Below are positions 28,643 to 40,050 of a stretch of DNA of 64,000 nt, piece after piece. The notes under the pieces are model-generated. The model searched no databases. It had not been told where the DNA came from and was given only the letters and a program-made list of their open reading frames with translations. This DNA is from Plantago ovata (taxonomy: Eukaryota > Streptophyta > Magnoliopsida > Lamiales > Plantaginaceae), in NCBI GenBank assembly GCA_028274465.1, contig CM051458.1, positions 71,487,766 to 71,551,765 on the forward strand. The letters run 5' to 3'. Position 1 is the stretch's first letter. The number at the start of each line of letters is the position of its first letter. Both the position numbers and the translations under genes were made by a program.

Positions 28643-30767
28643 ATGCCACATACACGATCTAGGGGAACACCGCTTGCTGATTCAATTGCTGAGATCGACA
28701 GAGTCTACCACCAGAGAAGACGACTACTTCAAAGGCGTGAGCTAGAGGAAATAGAGGATACCGATTTCTCTGAATCTCTACACAGTCTTTTCAAGGAAAT
28801 CGACGGAATGGAAGAAGCTAGACCACTGAAAGCATGGGTTCAACCCTCCAAGGATCGTATGAGGGGACCGGCGATTGTTCTTTCGTCTGCAACTCGAGAT
28901 CTGGAAATCAAGAACCACGCATTCCAACAACTTCCGAGGTTCTATGGCTTATCAAGGGAAGATGTGATGGGGTACTTGCACGATATCGATGATTTCGTCA
29001 ACCAACTCCCACGACCCGGAGCTGAAATAACAACGGATGAGTTGCGGATGAAGGTTTTTGCTATGGGACTTGGCGACAGAGCGAAGTCATGGTTGAGTTC
29101 TCTACCAGCGGGCTCGCTGGACACTTGGGAGAAGGTTTTTTCAGCTTTCATGGAAAAATACTTCCCTCACACCTTGACTACCGCGCTAAAGGCGCAAATC
29201 ACCGGATTCAAGCAGGATTATGATGAGACCATCTACACCGCGTTTGAGAGGTTCCAAGATCTCACGAACAAGTGCCCTCACCATGGTTTTGAACTTTCTG
29301 ACCTAGTCCAACACTTCTACAATGGACTAACCTTCGAGAACCAACAAGTGGTGGATTTCCAATGCCGAGGCAATATTTGGGAGGAAACCGCAGAAGCCGT
29401 CTGGGCAGTTTTCGAAAGGCTTGCTAAGGGTTCGCAGTTCAAGGACCCAAGAGCAATGGTTAGGAGACGTGGACCTGAAGCTCCACCGACTCAAGAAGCC
29501 CCTATGTATAGGGGGAATGGGGATCAATTCGAGTGCTTTACCAACGAATTGAACAACTGTTTCAAACGAAGTTTGCCGAATATGCAAGAACTATGGGCAT
29601 GGGGCTCATATGTGTAGAACGGAGCTTGCATATGATGATGGCAACTGGGCTCGAGGAGGCGAAGAGGAATCCTTTGCTACGGAGTTTGGTACTCAAGAAG
29701 CTAGCTACGGACAAAACAGTAGGAATCCTCGAGGTGGATTTCGGAGAAGATGGTTTCGAAACAATCAAGGATATGCACCGGCTAGCCAAACTTATGGCCC
29801 TAACCAAGACCGTAGTAGGCTTAACTATGGTAATGACCACTGCGAAAACCCCGCTCCGAAAGAGCCACCGAAGTCAAAGTCGGCTCAACTGATGGAGAAC
29901 TTGCAAAAGATGGTTGATCACACCCAAAGTTTTCTCAAACGTTATGAAGAAGATTCTGAGAAGACTAGAGCGAGACTTGATAGGTTGGAAGAGAGCACTA
30001 GGCTTGCCCATCAAAATATGCAAGAGTTGATCGACCGAGGAGCAAGTAGGGAGCAAGGCAAGTTGCCTAGCAACACTGAGAAGTCGATGTCCATTACCTT
30101 GTTGGGTGATCTACCTGTTGAAATCACCATCAAGAAGGTTGCTAAGTGCGAGAGTTGCGAGGGGGAAGTGCCCCCACAGGCCGAGGAAGAAGAGAATGGC
30201 CTTGGAGCTAACGAGAGTGAAGAGGAGCAAGAGGATCCCGAGCCACTCCCTCAAAGTTTCGATGTTAAGGTCGGGATTGGGGAACTTGAATATGTACGTG
30301 CCACACTAGACACGAGATCCTACTCTAATGTGCTCCCTTTGAATGTGTTCGAGAAGAGTAGCCTTGGAAAACTATCTGTGCATAAGGCTATTGTGCAACT
30401 GGCGTATGGATCCTTTGTGAGACCCGAAGGCGTTGTGAAGAATGTATTGGTCAAGATTGGTGAAGCTTCTGTATACACCGATTTTGTAGTTATGCCGGCG
30501 TCCACACATGGGACGGGGGATGTCATTCTCTTGGGGCGAACGTTCTTGACTAAGCTACGCTCCGTGATGGACATCTACCGAAGGACTTGCACTATTGAAG
30601 TGGATGGCAAGCAACATGTGTTGCGAGCCATAACTGATCCACCTGATACTTCTCACACTATTGACCACAGTGGTCTTAATGTCTATGTTCATTCTTATTC
30701 TCAGGTTCAAGGCATGAGGAGGAGATCCGTGAAGGGGAAGACTAGTACCCTCAAGAAGAAGAGCTAG
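28643..30767 (+). pseudogene. gag: gag-protease with frameshift and altered active site
   Basis: Gag opens at 28643 (MPHTRSRGTP). The capsid domain spans about residues 90-250, with AKSWLSSLPAGSLDTW at about 148-163. The first frame ends at 29617. The zinc knuckle CRICKNYGHGAHMC (29574-29615, Cys-X2-Cys-X4-His-X4-Cys) is in the other frame, which runs to 30767, so an indel lies shortly upstream of it. That second frame holds an Arg/Asn-rich linker, a coiled coil (about 29890-30040), an acidic stretch and an aspartic-protease fold (FDVKVGIGELEYVRATLDT to ILLGRTFL). The expected Asp-Thr-Gly is Asp-Thr-Arg: codon AGA at 30315-30317 in place of GGA. The protease is therefore predicted to be inactive. 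The frame stops without entering RT. Confidence 0.85.
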
Positions 30768-31363
30768 GCACAGACAGGAGTCGAGTCAAAGACTTTAAAC
30801 AATGGCGCTATCCGGGAGGCAACCCGGGGTTTTTATCGCTTTCTTTACCGCTTTATTGCATGCATTCATACTTGAACAATTTGCTTTTCATATGTGAATT
30901 TGTTCGTCTCTGTGTCGTATGTGCTTATGTTATGTTTGAGTGAGTTTTTTCGAGTAATTTTTTATCTGAAATTGAGAAAAATGGTTTTCGGGGACTAAAA
31001 ACCGCATTTTTTTCGAAACGATCATCTCCCCACCTCAGGAGGTGGGGGGCGAATCGCCCTACGCTCCAGAGCGCGCGCGCGCGCTCCGGACGCACGGGGC
31101 GATTCGCCCCAGGCGTGGGGCGAATCGCCCCACGACTTGCAGAGATGAAAAAGTGGGGTTTCTTCCCCTTCTCCTCATTTTTCTCCATCTTCATCTTCTT
31201 AACTCCAAAAACTCCTCCATTTTCAAAATACCTTCAAACCTTCATAACTTCTTCATATTTCCACCAAATTTTGTGTTCTTTAGCTTCAATCGAAGTCCAT
31301 TACGTGCTCTTTCTTTTCATCCAAACAAATCTCTTCCTAGTTCATTCAATCTCCGGATTTGAG
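30768..31363 (+). other. Spacer with GC hairpins and possible first exon of ORF2 mRNA
   Basis: After the protease stop, an inverted repeat CCGGGAGGCAACCCGG lies at about 30809-30825; it is a motif common between pol and ORF2 in Athila-type elements. GC hairpins with GGGGCGAATCGCCCC and GGGGCGATTCGCCCC units lie at 31036-31136 and use the same arms as the LTR array. CT-rich leader-like sequence follows, and the donor GAG/GTAATC at 31363/31364 would start a 537-bp intron. Confidence 0.55.
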
Positions 31364-31900
31364 GTAATCTCACATGAACCCTAATTTTTCAAATTTGGGG
31401 GTTTTTTGATTTATGCTTTAATTAAGCTTGTATGATGTATGGGTTGATGATTTATGTGATTAGAATCGTTATTCATTACCAATTGCATGTTCAATTAGGC
31501 TTGGTTTGTTGATTTAAGATTTTTGCTATTAGATGATATATCTTGTTAGGAAATGTATCTCTTACTTTCATTTCATGCTTAAACATGTGTTTGTTGATAT
31601 GATAATGATGGATGTAATGGTAGAATGCATGATTGATGAAGTTGAGGATTTATGTTAGATTTTTTGTTATTATGGTATGGATTGAACCTTGTGATTCAAG
31701 GCATTTGTTGTTTTGCTAGAGCATAATGTGATATGTTATTGTAGTAGTTACATTGATATGTTGCGTGATGAACTAACTAGACTAAACATTGGGTTTTTGA
31801 GGAGTTGGATTGTTGAAGATATTGCTCGATTGTTCGCTCGTACATTTACATATGCATAGGTCTGTTTTGCATCGTACAAGATACTAATTGTTGTTTGTAG
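31364..31900 (+). other. Predicted intron upstream of ORF2
   Basis: The donor GTAATC is at 31364 and the acceptor TTGTTTGTAG ends at 31900, five bases before the ATG at 31906. The interior is T-rich, as in plant introns. An equivalent acceptor (TTTCAG/GGAATC) precedes the matching ORF ends in the elements at 8224 (about 10662) and 59211 (about 61573), which supports a spliced ORF2 message. Confidence 0.5.
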
Positions 31901-31905
31901 GAATC

Positions 31906-33219
31906 ATGGCACCAAGATCGAGAAGAGCCGGCTCGAGCAGGAAGGGGAAGGGAGTAGCATCAAGCTCCCAACCGTCTCACCATATGTACGAGATGTCTTT
32001 AGCTGCGGTAGAGGTGCGCCAAAGGCTAAAAGCGGAGCTGGCCGACGGGGGAAGATCGATCATTCCAGACAGGAGGATTGATATTCCAGAGTCAGCAGCT
32101 GGAACGGCGGGATATAGGACGCTATCACGGTTGGCATCAAGAAGGAATTGGTTTGGTACAGTTCCAACAGGTTCAAGGGGTACGACGAGAGCCTCCTCCA
32201 AGAGTTCTACATTGGATACACAGATCGAGGAGAAGAATGGGGTACTAGTTCGAGGCCTGATAATACCATGGACACCAGAGCACATTTCTTCATTCATCCA
32301 TTTTGGGCAGCAGGAGTTCACAGGGAGCGACCATGCCTACTTGTATTCGAGGGCCTCTAGGGGCATAGGAAGACATATCACAGACGTGATCTGCAATAGG
32401 GAGTCCAAATATCTAGAAATCGGGGGAGAACCTACACGGATCCGTCAGAGCGACCTTAGCATTGAAGCTAAGGTGATGATGAAATTTTGCATCTTGAACT
32501 TGATCCCTAGGAAGAATGACTCATGGATTCAGCCCTACTACACCGAGCTCCTCTACTGCTTGATAGACAGACATCGGATTGACATCGGGCACATCATGTA
32601 TGACGAGTATGAGCGCCACTGGGAAAAGAAGAAGAAGCCCTTCATCTTCCCAAGCTTCATCACTGCTTACTGCAAATATCATGGGGTCGATGACATTGAC
32701 GAGGGAGATTGCGAGGTCGCTGCCCTTTCACCCTCGACTATTGAGGTACAGCTGGTTAGGTATCAGTTGAAGAACCCCACGGCTGCCGCCGCTGATGTGG
32801 AAGCACCCTTCCAGCCGAGCGATTCCGATCATGAGAATGATTATGAGGATGCTATGGAGGTTGATGATGGCCAAGCCCCTATCCCGGATATCTCATTTGT
32901 CCATAGAGCACCGCATGCACCGCCTCGAGCACCACAGGGGTCTAGAGGATTTGACTTCTCTGAATTCCGTACCTACCTCGACGGCCGTTTCGATAGAATT
33001 GATGCCAGTAACGCGGCCTTGCGACAGGACCTCGACAGGCACATTGTCCAGCACAACCGCGATTGGGAGACATTCGAGGAGCATCGCCGAGAGGATAGGC
33101 AACAAAGGTGGGAGCAGCAACAGCTCATCCAGCAGCAACAGGAGGCTCTACGGCAGTCCAATGAGCTCATGTCTGACATGTGGAGGGACTTTTATGGGGA
33201 TTACCATCCAGATGATTAG
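31906..33219 (+). CDS. Athila ORF2-type protein (putative plant transposon protein domain)
   Basis: 437 residues from the ATG at 31906 (MAPRSRRAGSSRKGKG), chosen over 31888 because it follows the predicted splice acceptor. The N-terminus is basic and Ser-rich. Residues about 186-260 (EAKVMMKFCILNLIPRKNDSW ... LLYCLIDRHRIDIGHIM ... FPSFITAYCKYHGV) follow the pattern of the putative plant transposon protein domain found in the ORF after pol in Athila-type elements. An acidic linker (SDSDHENDYEDAMEVDD) is followed by a Gln/Arg-rich coiled coil (about 352-430), and the end is DMWRDFYGDYHPDD. No signal peptide or membrane span is visible, so it does not look like an envelope protein. The ORF is fully open, unlike gag. 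The end sequence recurs at about 61700-61754. Confidence 0.75.
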   Translation: MAPRSRRAGSSRKGKGVASSSQPSHHMYEMSLAAVEVRQRLKAELADGGRSIIPDRRIDIPESAAGTAGYRTLSRLASRRNWFGTVPTGSRGTTRASSKSSTLDTQIEEKNGVLVRGLIIPWTPEHISSFIHFGQQEFTGSDHAYLYSRASRGIGRHITDVICNRESKYLEIGGEPTRIRQSDLSIEAKVMMKFCILNLIPRKNDSWIQPYYTELLYCLIDRHRIDIGHIMYDEYERHWEKKKKPFIFPSFITAYCKYHGVDDIDEGDCEVAALSPSTIEVQLVRYQLKNPTAAAADVEAPFQPSDSDHENDYEDAMEVDDGQAPIPDISFVHRAPHAPPRAPQGSRGFDFSEFRTYLDGRFDRIDASNAALRQDLDRHIVQHNRDWETFEEHRREDRQQRWEQQQLIQQQQEALRQSNELMSDMWRDFYGDYHPDD

Positions 33220-34775
33220 TCCTTTCACATGTCCACTCTCAGCCAACCGAGGCCAAACCGTTCGGTAACATCTAGTATCACTTCTTATTACTCATTCTCT
33301 TTTGCTAGGGGCTAGCTTAAGTATCGTAAGGGGGATGGAATGTGAACCGTGATGTTAAGTATTGTTTGGCTTTGTGTTGATTAGTATCTTGTTCTTTGTT
33401 TGCATTTGCACGTTTACTGCTTTCTTAGATTTTATAGGTTGCATTCACTTCATTCATCCTAGGATAGTCTTGCATGTTTTACATGGAGTTTATTGCCGAA
33501 TTTTTTGAACTTTTTTATTGGGTAGATCAACTAACTATGCCATTAATCGTATGCTTCATCTCTATGAATTTGTTTGAGGTTTTTCTCGCTTGGCTTGTCA
33601 CATTTATGTATTGCACTTAGTTAAGCTTGGTAGTCTCTACATCACTTAGTGGTGTTTTCTCTACTGTTGTTCACGAAGGCCTTTATAATAGGATGATGCA
33701 TGTTAGGGTCTTATGGTTGTTTTCCCGAGTAATTATGTACCTAAGAGGCAACAAGTCTTCACCATGCTTAGAGATTGCTTAATGCCTTGGAAGGAGGTAG
33801 TGTGAGGTTGTGTGATACTTTGTTTATAACCTATTCTTCCGAATAGGTTTGGGGAGGGGGTTACACCATCATTAGACTTGTTTTTCGTTTTTCATTCCCG
33901 TATCGTGAGTTTATTTTTCCTCTTCCGTAAATTTTGTACTCCAACCTATTCTTTCGAATAGGTTTGGAGAAGTCGTGTGAGTCAGTTTTTTCTCTTTTTG
34001 TTATGCTACTGCTGGCTAAAAAAAAATCAAAAAAAAAGAAAGAAAAATTCCAGGAAAAAAGAAAAGAAAAAGAAAAAAAGAAACTGGAAAGAAAAAAAAG
34101 AGAAAAAAAAAAAGAGAAAAGACCCCTAAAAAGCAAAGAAGGGTCCAAAAAAAAGGAAGCCAAATAGCAGTTTAGCAAAGTGTTGTGTGTCTCATTTTCC
34201 AATTCTTGTAATGTTCGTAATCGTGTTGTAATTTTCTATTTTTTGCCTTTTGTTTTTGAGTGTCATCTGTTCTAGACCACCCTCGTCCTGCCATTCAGGA
34301 AGTGGTGAATAGCTTAAGACTTTACTTAAGAGATGGGTAGAATATGGGAGTGTTATCTTTTATAGGGAACCCTCCTTCGTTTGATGAGAGCCAGTACTGG
34401 TTCGACCTCTTTGAGGGAAAGTCTTAAACTTTGTGAACAGCAGTAAGTCCTCAGTTTCATAGGCACGGGACAACCATTCGTATCTTAGCATGCTTCATTA
34501 CGTCGTCACTGACTAGGTCCAGGTAGAGAATGTTACGAGAGACTATCTTGTCTTGACATAAGTGCTTATGTGGATGTGTATAAGTCAATCGAGGTATTCT
34601 TCAACCTATATTCATGCTTTGATTTATATGGTTTTTGTTCATATGTTTTTTGATAGATTCAGTAGATTAGTTCATTTAATTTGGCATGAGACTCCATTTT
34701 ATGTGTTGCATTGTTTTTTGCATTAGAGTCTAGCTTAGTTGCTTGAGGACAAGCAAAGGTTCGGTTTGGGGAGTT
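33220..34775 (+). other. 3' non-coding module of the 27-36 kb element
   Basis: No gene. It contains two AACCTATTC hairpins (33828-33850 and 33941-33967), a purine tract (34017-34135), a block shared with all the other Athila-like copies and the polypurine tract with GGTTTGGGGAGTT at about 34764-34775. It is similar to 11400-12722 although the LTRs belong to a different family. Confidence 0.75.
33828..33967 (+). repeat. Two AACCTATTC hairpins
   Basis: Arms AACCTATTC/GAATAGGTT with loops TTCC and TTTC. The first is followed by TGGGGAGGGGG, the second by TGGAGAAG. The purine tract of AAAG runs follows 50 bases later. Confidence 0.82.
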
Positions 34776-36066
34776 TGATAAATGTGTATTTTACACTTTC
34801 ATTTGAGTCTTTTTCACCTATTTTAGCTATCCTCCATGTTAGTTTAGCTATATTTTAGTGCATTTTATTAGAATAGTGTCACGTTTCCCTTTAGTTTTTA
34901 TTTTACAGGTTTTGGTTGAACAACGAGGATTTCAGGGCAATTATATTGAAGTTGACAAGGAATTGGTGTTCCAGAAGCCTATTTGGAGTATCTGAAGGTT
35001 TCCGGATAGGATTTGGAGTCTAGGGGTCGAATCTGGAGGTTAGAATGCCACTAGAAGTCAGAAACCGAGTCCGAAAAGGGGAAGAAATCCAAATACGCGT
35101 CGAAAATGCGGAAATTCTGGAAAAATGCTCCCGGGCGAATCGCCCCCACCAGGCGACTCGCCCGGTGTATGGGGCGAAGGGCCCCACAGTATTTCGAACA
35201 CTATATATAGTTGCTCAGATTTTCTCCGAAATTCATATTTTTCCAGTCCTACTCTCTCACCTTTCTCTGTAGTTTTTGGTAGGAACTTCCCAGAGCCTGT
35301 TATGGGGGTTCGTAGCTTAGGAGATACTTTTTCATAGCAGTTTGGAGCTTGTAAGATCGCGATTCTTCGGAGACTGACAACCTTCGGTAACATTGTATCT
35401 TACGGTTTATTCTACTTATTTTTATATATCTTTCAACATGTTTTCTTCTATGATTTCTGTTGATTGCATGACAACTATGAGTAGCTAAACTTATCGTTGG
35501 TGGTACTATGTGAATTCTTAGCGAAGGGTTGATAATCATGCTAATGGCTATATCGCGCATTATACTCCGTGTTATTGCTTTATTTCTTTGATCAGGCGCA
35601 GCCTATATCTTCGTATGTTGATTAATTATTATGCACAATTGGACCCTAGTCGACCTATGCATATCTATATTTTCGTAGTGTTGAATAATTACGGAACACA
35701 ATTGGACAATAGTGTTTGACCTGTCAGTATCTATATCTTCGTAGTGTTTAATAATTACAACAGGACAATTGATTGATCAAAGATCTCCATGCAAAACCGA
35801 GGAAATTACGCATGATTATTAACCTGTTATGATTTGAAGGACCATACTATCACCAATCTCCATTATCTGTTAGAAAAAACCTTTGCTATTCCGTATGCTG
35901 TTTTTATATTCTAAATTAGATTTGATAAAGCTAGTTATAGTCCTTAGAGAACGATACTCGAGGTCATTCTACTGCTACACTACGGTTTTCGTTGTAGTCG
36001 TGAATTGCCTTTGGCTAAATAACAAATTTATTTGATTAATTGAGTCTGAGGAACTTGGTTACATCA
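34776..36066 (+). repeat. 3' LTR of the 27-36 kb element
   Basis: 1291 bp, ending TTACATCA. The hairpin array at 35131-35190 has lost one unit and its spacer compared with the 5' LTR. ACTGG follows. Confidence 0.9.
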
Positions 36067-36465
36067 ACTGGTGGCCATGGTTCATAGCAGCAGGTTACTG
36101 GTGGTTCGTGGAGGAGACAACATCCAAAGCTGAGGGCGAAATTGGTACGGAGGCAACCTCGGGGTGCCGTACTTTCGATGGAAGTCCTTGACAACGGATG
36201 GAGAACCATAAAGGTTTGGAGCAAATGCCGGAGCCATGGAGCTTGGAGGTTTGCATCAAACGTGGAGCCACGGAGGAAATAACCCCATGGTGAATGGAGG
36301 CAAGAGCCATGGTGGATTAAGAGACACGTGAGATAGGTAATTTTCTATGCTTTCCTTTTTTTTTTTTTTTTTTTAATTTATGTGACTCGTTTCAAGCAAC
36401 AACAAAATTCATAATGGAGGAGACCTTTGTGGAAACAAACATATAGACATTGTCTCGGTTCTATG
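36067..36465 (-). other. Continuation of the minus-strand element or host DNA
   Basis: A minus-strand ORF (36310-36095) reads MALASIHHGVISSVAPRLMQ and goes on Ser/Arg-rich with few acidic residues, resembling a plastid or mitochondrial targeting peptide; it joins no recognisable domain. A run of about 20 T lies at 36357-36376. The join to 27189 is established by the ACTGG duplication. Function unknown. Confidence 0.35.
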
Positions 36466-38486
36466 TGATAGTGTATATGTCCTAGAGACAGTCCTTATTA
36501 AGGGCATGCAGCCCTTATAGAGGGCATATATGTACTATTACACAGGTCAACGTAATATAATATATGTTTGTTGTTTTACTATTGAGTATCGCTTTCATAT
36601 TTATATTACACTAGGCATGCAGCATGTCATATCTCTATTTCTGTCTGTATTGATATTAAACATGTCCCCTCGGATAGATGACCGATCACACAGATAGTGG
36701 GAGCTATGTGAGTTATCATCTATCCCAAACTCTCCCTAGTCGAGGTTCATCTCGGATGTAGGGGTCTGAATGAACCAGATGAGACTAGTATGCGTGGAGG
36801 TTATACTTGTTGGAGCAAGTGTGAGCCGATCCCACGGCCACGGAACGGATTGTTGGACAATCGAAAAACGTTCCCATAATTGCGCATAGTTGTTCGAAGA
36901 ATGATTATCGAACAATGGAAGTATCCACCGGACACGCCCATCGATGTATACTCTACACCGAAGTGTCTATAGGAACCGGTAAGTTGTCGAAGTGATGCCA
37001 GTCGTCCTTTGGACTTACAGGACTTTATCATCACATTTGTTGCCCCATATCCTTGGTGGACCCGTCGATGTCAGCTCTGAATAAGCAGCTGATCTAAGAC
37101 ACGATCCAGGATTATGGCTACATACAAATGGGGATGATAAGTGTTTCTGTGAAGGATTCATCTATCATGTGTAGCACAGGAGAGCACTGCTCATAGTCTT
37201 CATAGTTGTATTGGTAAAGTCACTGGCCAGTGCATCGATATATTATGATGGTCATAAGTATATCTTAGTAACCAAGCAACTCCCTGAGACGCCCGTGGAT
37301 GTATTATTGGGATCGACACATCATCGATCCTAGATGCATTCGAGTCAGTCAGATGAAGGGACGTTACCATCGCCGCGTTAAGCGCAACAGATGGAACCGT
37401 CTAGGAATTCCATTTTGCCTAGTCTAGGACTTGCTTAATACAATGAGGCCCTATGGGTCACACTATGTCGTGATTCAGCTTATCAGAATATCCTTGAAGA
37501 TGGAATCGTAATTAATTTTGAATTAATTGTGATTGATGGATTATAATTGATTTGCAATTAATTATAATATTTAGTGGCTCAATTAATGATTTGAAATTAT
37601 TAATTGAATTGGCTAATTAATTGTATTTTATGTAAATACAATTAAAGATTATATTTTAGAAATATAATAGAGGTTTGATTTGAAAGGATATGTTAATTTA
37701 GAATTAATATATGCACATGGGCAAAATCTACTTGGAGTTTGAATTGCCTTAGAACTATAAGTGGGTCCCAAAATTGGGACCCACCTATCTCCCGTACGAC
37801 AGGCGCGCGCGCGCAGGAGCTGGAGTAGGGGAAGGAGTTCGACTCCTTCCTTTATTAGAAGTCCAAGGGATAAGTTAGATTTTCCTGATTGAGTTTTAAT
37901 TTGATTGGGAATGAATCTAGACTTGATATTGGTTTCCTAGTGCGATAAGAATTAGATTCTTATTCCTTTATGAAGTCTAATTGCTCATGCTTTAGGCTTC
38001 TATTGACTACTATATAAGTAAGTCACTAGAGAGCTTTTTCAGTATCAAATTCTTAGAGAATTATTCTACCCAGTTTTCTTAGAGAAAATAAAAACTCTCC
38101 CCTTTCCTCTATAAGCCACACGCGCGCCACCCTCTTGCCGGAGGAAAACCGCGGCCCCGTCTTCTTGGTCACACAAAGAATATCCTAGCATTCTTCCGAT
38201 AGGCTGTTCATCCGTGGATACCAAGGTTGAGGTTCTAGGAGCTGGGAACTAACTCTTATTGTCTTGTAGATAATCAGATTATTGCAGATATCTTCGACTT
38301 CAACGAAGGAGAAGATACACAGGATTATTACGAAGACTTGGAAGCTGCTTTGGAAGTAAGGTTAGTCTTCTAATTGACGTGTTTACATATATACGGCATA
38401 TACATAATCAATTAACCTGTATGTTAAGAAATTTTTTGAAATTCCGCTGCGTACCCTAGGGGTAACTCTGACCATATTTTCTTACA
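36466..38486 (+). repeat. 5' LTR of copia A
   Basis: It starts TGATAGTGTATATGTCC and ends TTTTCTTACA. It contains AT-rich AATTAAT repeats (37512-37625), a (GC)n stretch at 37802-37813, a TATA box TATATAAG at 38011-38018 and a transcribed part after it. It aligns along its length with 47932-50021; the B copy has an extra stretch of about 65 bp near 48860-48925. Confidence 0.88.
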
Positions 38487-38487
38487 G

Positions 38488-38499
38488 TGGTATCAGAGC
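38488..38499 (+). other. Primer binding site, initiator tRNA-Met type
   Basis: TGGTATCAGAGC two bases after the LTR end, the standard plant copia PBS. Confidence 0.9.
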
Positions 38500-38680
38500 G
38501 AGGTTAATTGATTACGTATATACATATATATATTGTATGATTTTGTAGTTATGTGGATGCAATTGATTCTATGATTAATTCGATTTTCAAAAGTTTTGTT
38601 TTTTTATATAAATTTAGAATTTATATTTTTCAAAAAAATAAATAAATATATATATATATAAATATATATATAATCGACAG

Positions 38681-38880
38681 GGCCGCCTGCGCGACGCAGG
38701 CAGCCGCCTGCGTGCCGCAGGCGCCCGTGCCCGCGGGCGCAAGCGCCGAGCGCCTTGGTGCCTGCGAGACCTGTGCCTGCGTACGCAGGCGCCCGTGCGC
38801 CGGGCGCTTGCTGCCGCGGCGCCCGTGCCTGCGTGCCGCAGGGGCCGGGCACCCGCGGCCGCAGGCACGGTAGGGAACGG
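38681..38880. repeat. GC-rich inverted repeats in copia A leader
   Basis: GCCTGCG/CGCAGGC arms are repeated with variation, including the perfect CTGCGTACGCAG. The matching stretch of copia B (50197-50270) is much shorter, so the array changes length quickly. ORFs predicted through it are composition artefacts. Confidence 0.7.
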
Positions 38881-39336
38881 GACCTAGTCCCGTCCCATAT
38901 TTTAATATATATATATTTTTCGGGTTGGACCCAAAATCGAATTTTGAAAATTTTGAGGATTGAATTTTATATTTGGAATATAAATATGATTTAATTGTAA
39001 TTGTAATTTATCAATTTATTGTTTATTGCAAATTAGTCCTTCTACTTTTGAATTTTTGATTTAACACCTCCAAGGTTTCAAAAATTACAATTAAGTCCTT
39101 CGAGTTTTCGAAAATTGCTACTTGGTCAATAGAATTTTTGATTTTTCAATCTAGTCCAAATTTTCAATTATTTCATAGAGATTATAAGTATGGGATTATA
39201 ATTTTCATGATGAGATTATGAAGTCATTTGGCATCCACATAGGCTACTACTTGTTTTGTTTGCTCGATATGCTATTGTTTGACAATGCATGTTTAAATAC
39301 CAAGTATTTTACTTTCCGTTCGACCGCTATGCATGC

Positions 39337-39489
39337 GAGGGTAGGCGGCGCCCTCTTATATGTCGGACCGCATATTTATGTATGGGTAGGCGGCACCCAT
39401 TATGTGCTTGACCGCGTTTAGAACTAGAATGGATAGGCGGCATCCATTACGTGTAGACCACTTATGTATGATGGGTAGGCGGCGCCCTT
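39337..39489 (+). repeat. Four leader hairpins with constant AGGCGGC loop (copia A)
   Basis: Hairpins at 39337-39355, 39382-39400, 39429-39447 and 39471-39489. Stems: GAGGGT/GCCCTC, ATGGGT/ACCCAT, ATGGAT/ATCCAT, ATGGGT/GCCCTT; the loop is AGGCGGC in all. The changes keep pairing (G-C to A-T, or G-T wobble). GACC(G/A)C lies upstream of each. They sit between PBS and gag, where retroelement packaging signals lie. Confidence 0.8.
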
Positions 39490-40050
39490 ATTTGTTTGTA
39501 GATGACTGATAACAACCCTCAAGCGACAAGCCCCAACCAATATAAGTACATAAATATATATATGTATGTATTTCTGAGATGCTTTCCATAGGGTGCTTTA
39601 ATTCTGAACTTTCATTGCGTTTTCTTGTATTGGCGACCTCGTCTTACAGACTCGCAGTGATCGTCAGATTAGAGTAAGCCTATGGTTATGACTTACTGCA
39701 TATTGTATCTAGCGACCTCGATAGGTACAGTATGTAGGGCATCGGGTTAAATTAGATTTAACAACCAAGTGTTGCGTGACGCAATTGGATAGTCCTACCG
39801 GTCATATTATGCTATGCGACCAGCCCCCGTTGGAGTATAGCATAGTATGGATTTGGATCTTGGCCACTACGGTAACTTGTTGGACATTACCCGTATGTTT
39901 GTTTTGGGGGCAAGCATATGTGAAAATAGTGGGAGCTAAACAGCTGAAGGACCTTGTTGTTTAGTTATGTTGACTGTGTATTTAGAAGTAATATTTCAAT
40001 AGTTGATTTAATATTTTCGTTCTATATTATTTCTCCTTAGGAAATTGGAA

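Larger units (their letters stand above)
27190..36066 (+). mobile_element. Athila-like element with gag-protease and ORF2 but no RT/integrase (8877 bp)
   Basis: The LTRs are 27190-28498 and 34776-36066, with target duplication ACTGG at 27185-27189 and 36067-36071. Order: 5' LTR, tRNA-Asp PBS (28502-28519), gag, zinc knuckle, protease, a non-coding stretch, ORF2, the hairpin/purine 3' module, polypurine tract, 3' LTR. The whole RT-RNase H-integrase block expected between protease and ORF2 is missing, so it depends on a helper. Gag has a frameshift and the protease active site is altered. The LTRs are close but differ by an 18-bp deletion inside the GC hairpin array of the 3' copy. Confidence 0.9.

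Noticed and set aside
31906-33219. Envelope gene of a plant retrovirus-like element
   Set aside because: No signal peptide, membrane span or fusion-type segment is visible; the central region fits the putative plant transposon protein domain.
38604-38994. Ala/Arg-rich ORFs on both strands in the copia A leader
   Set aside because: GC-rich inverted repeats keep several frames open at once; the region shrinks to a few dozen bases in copia B.
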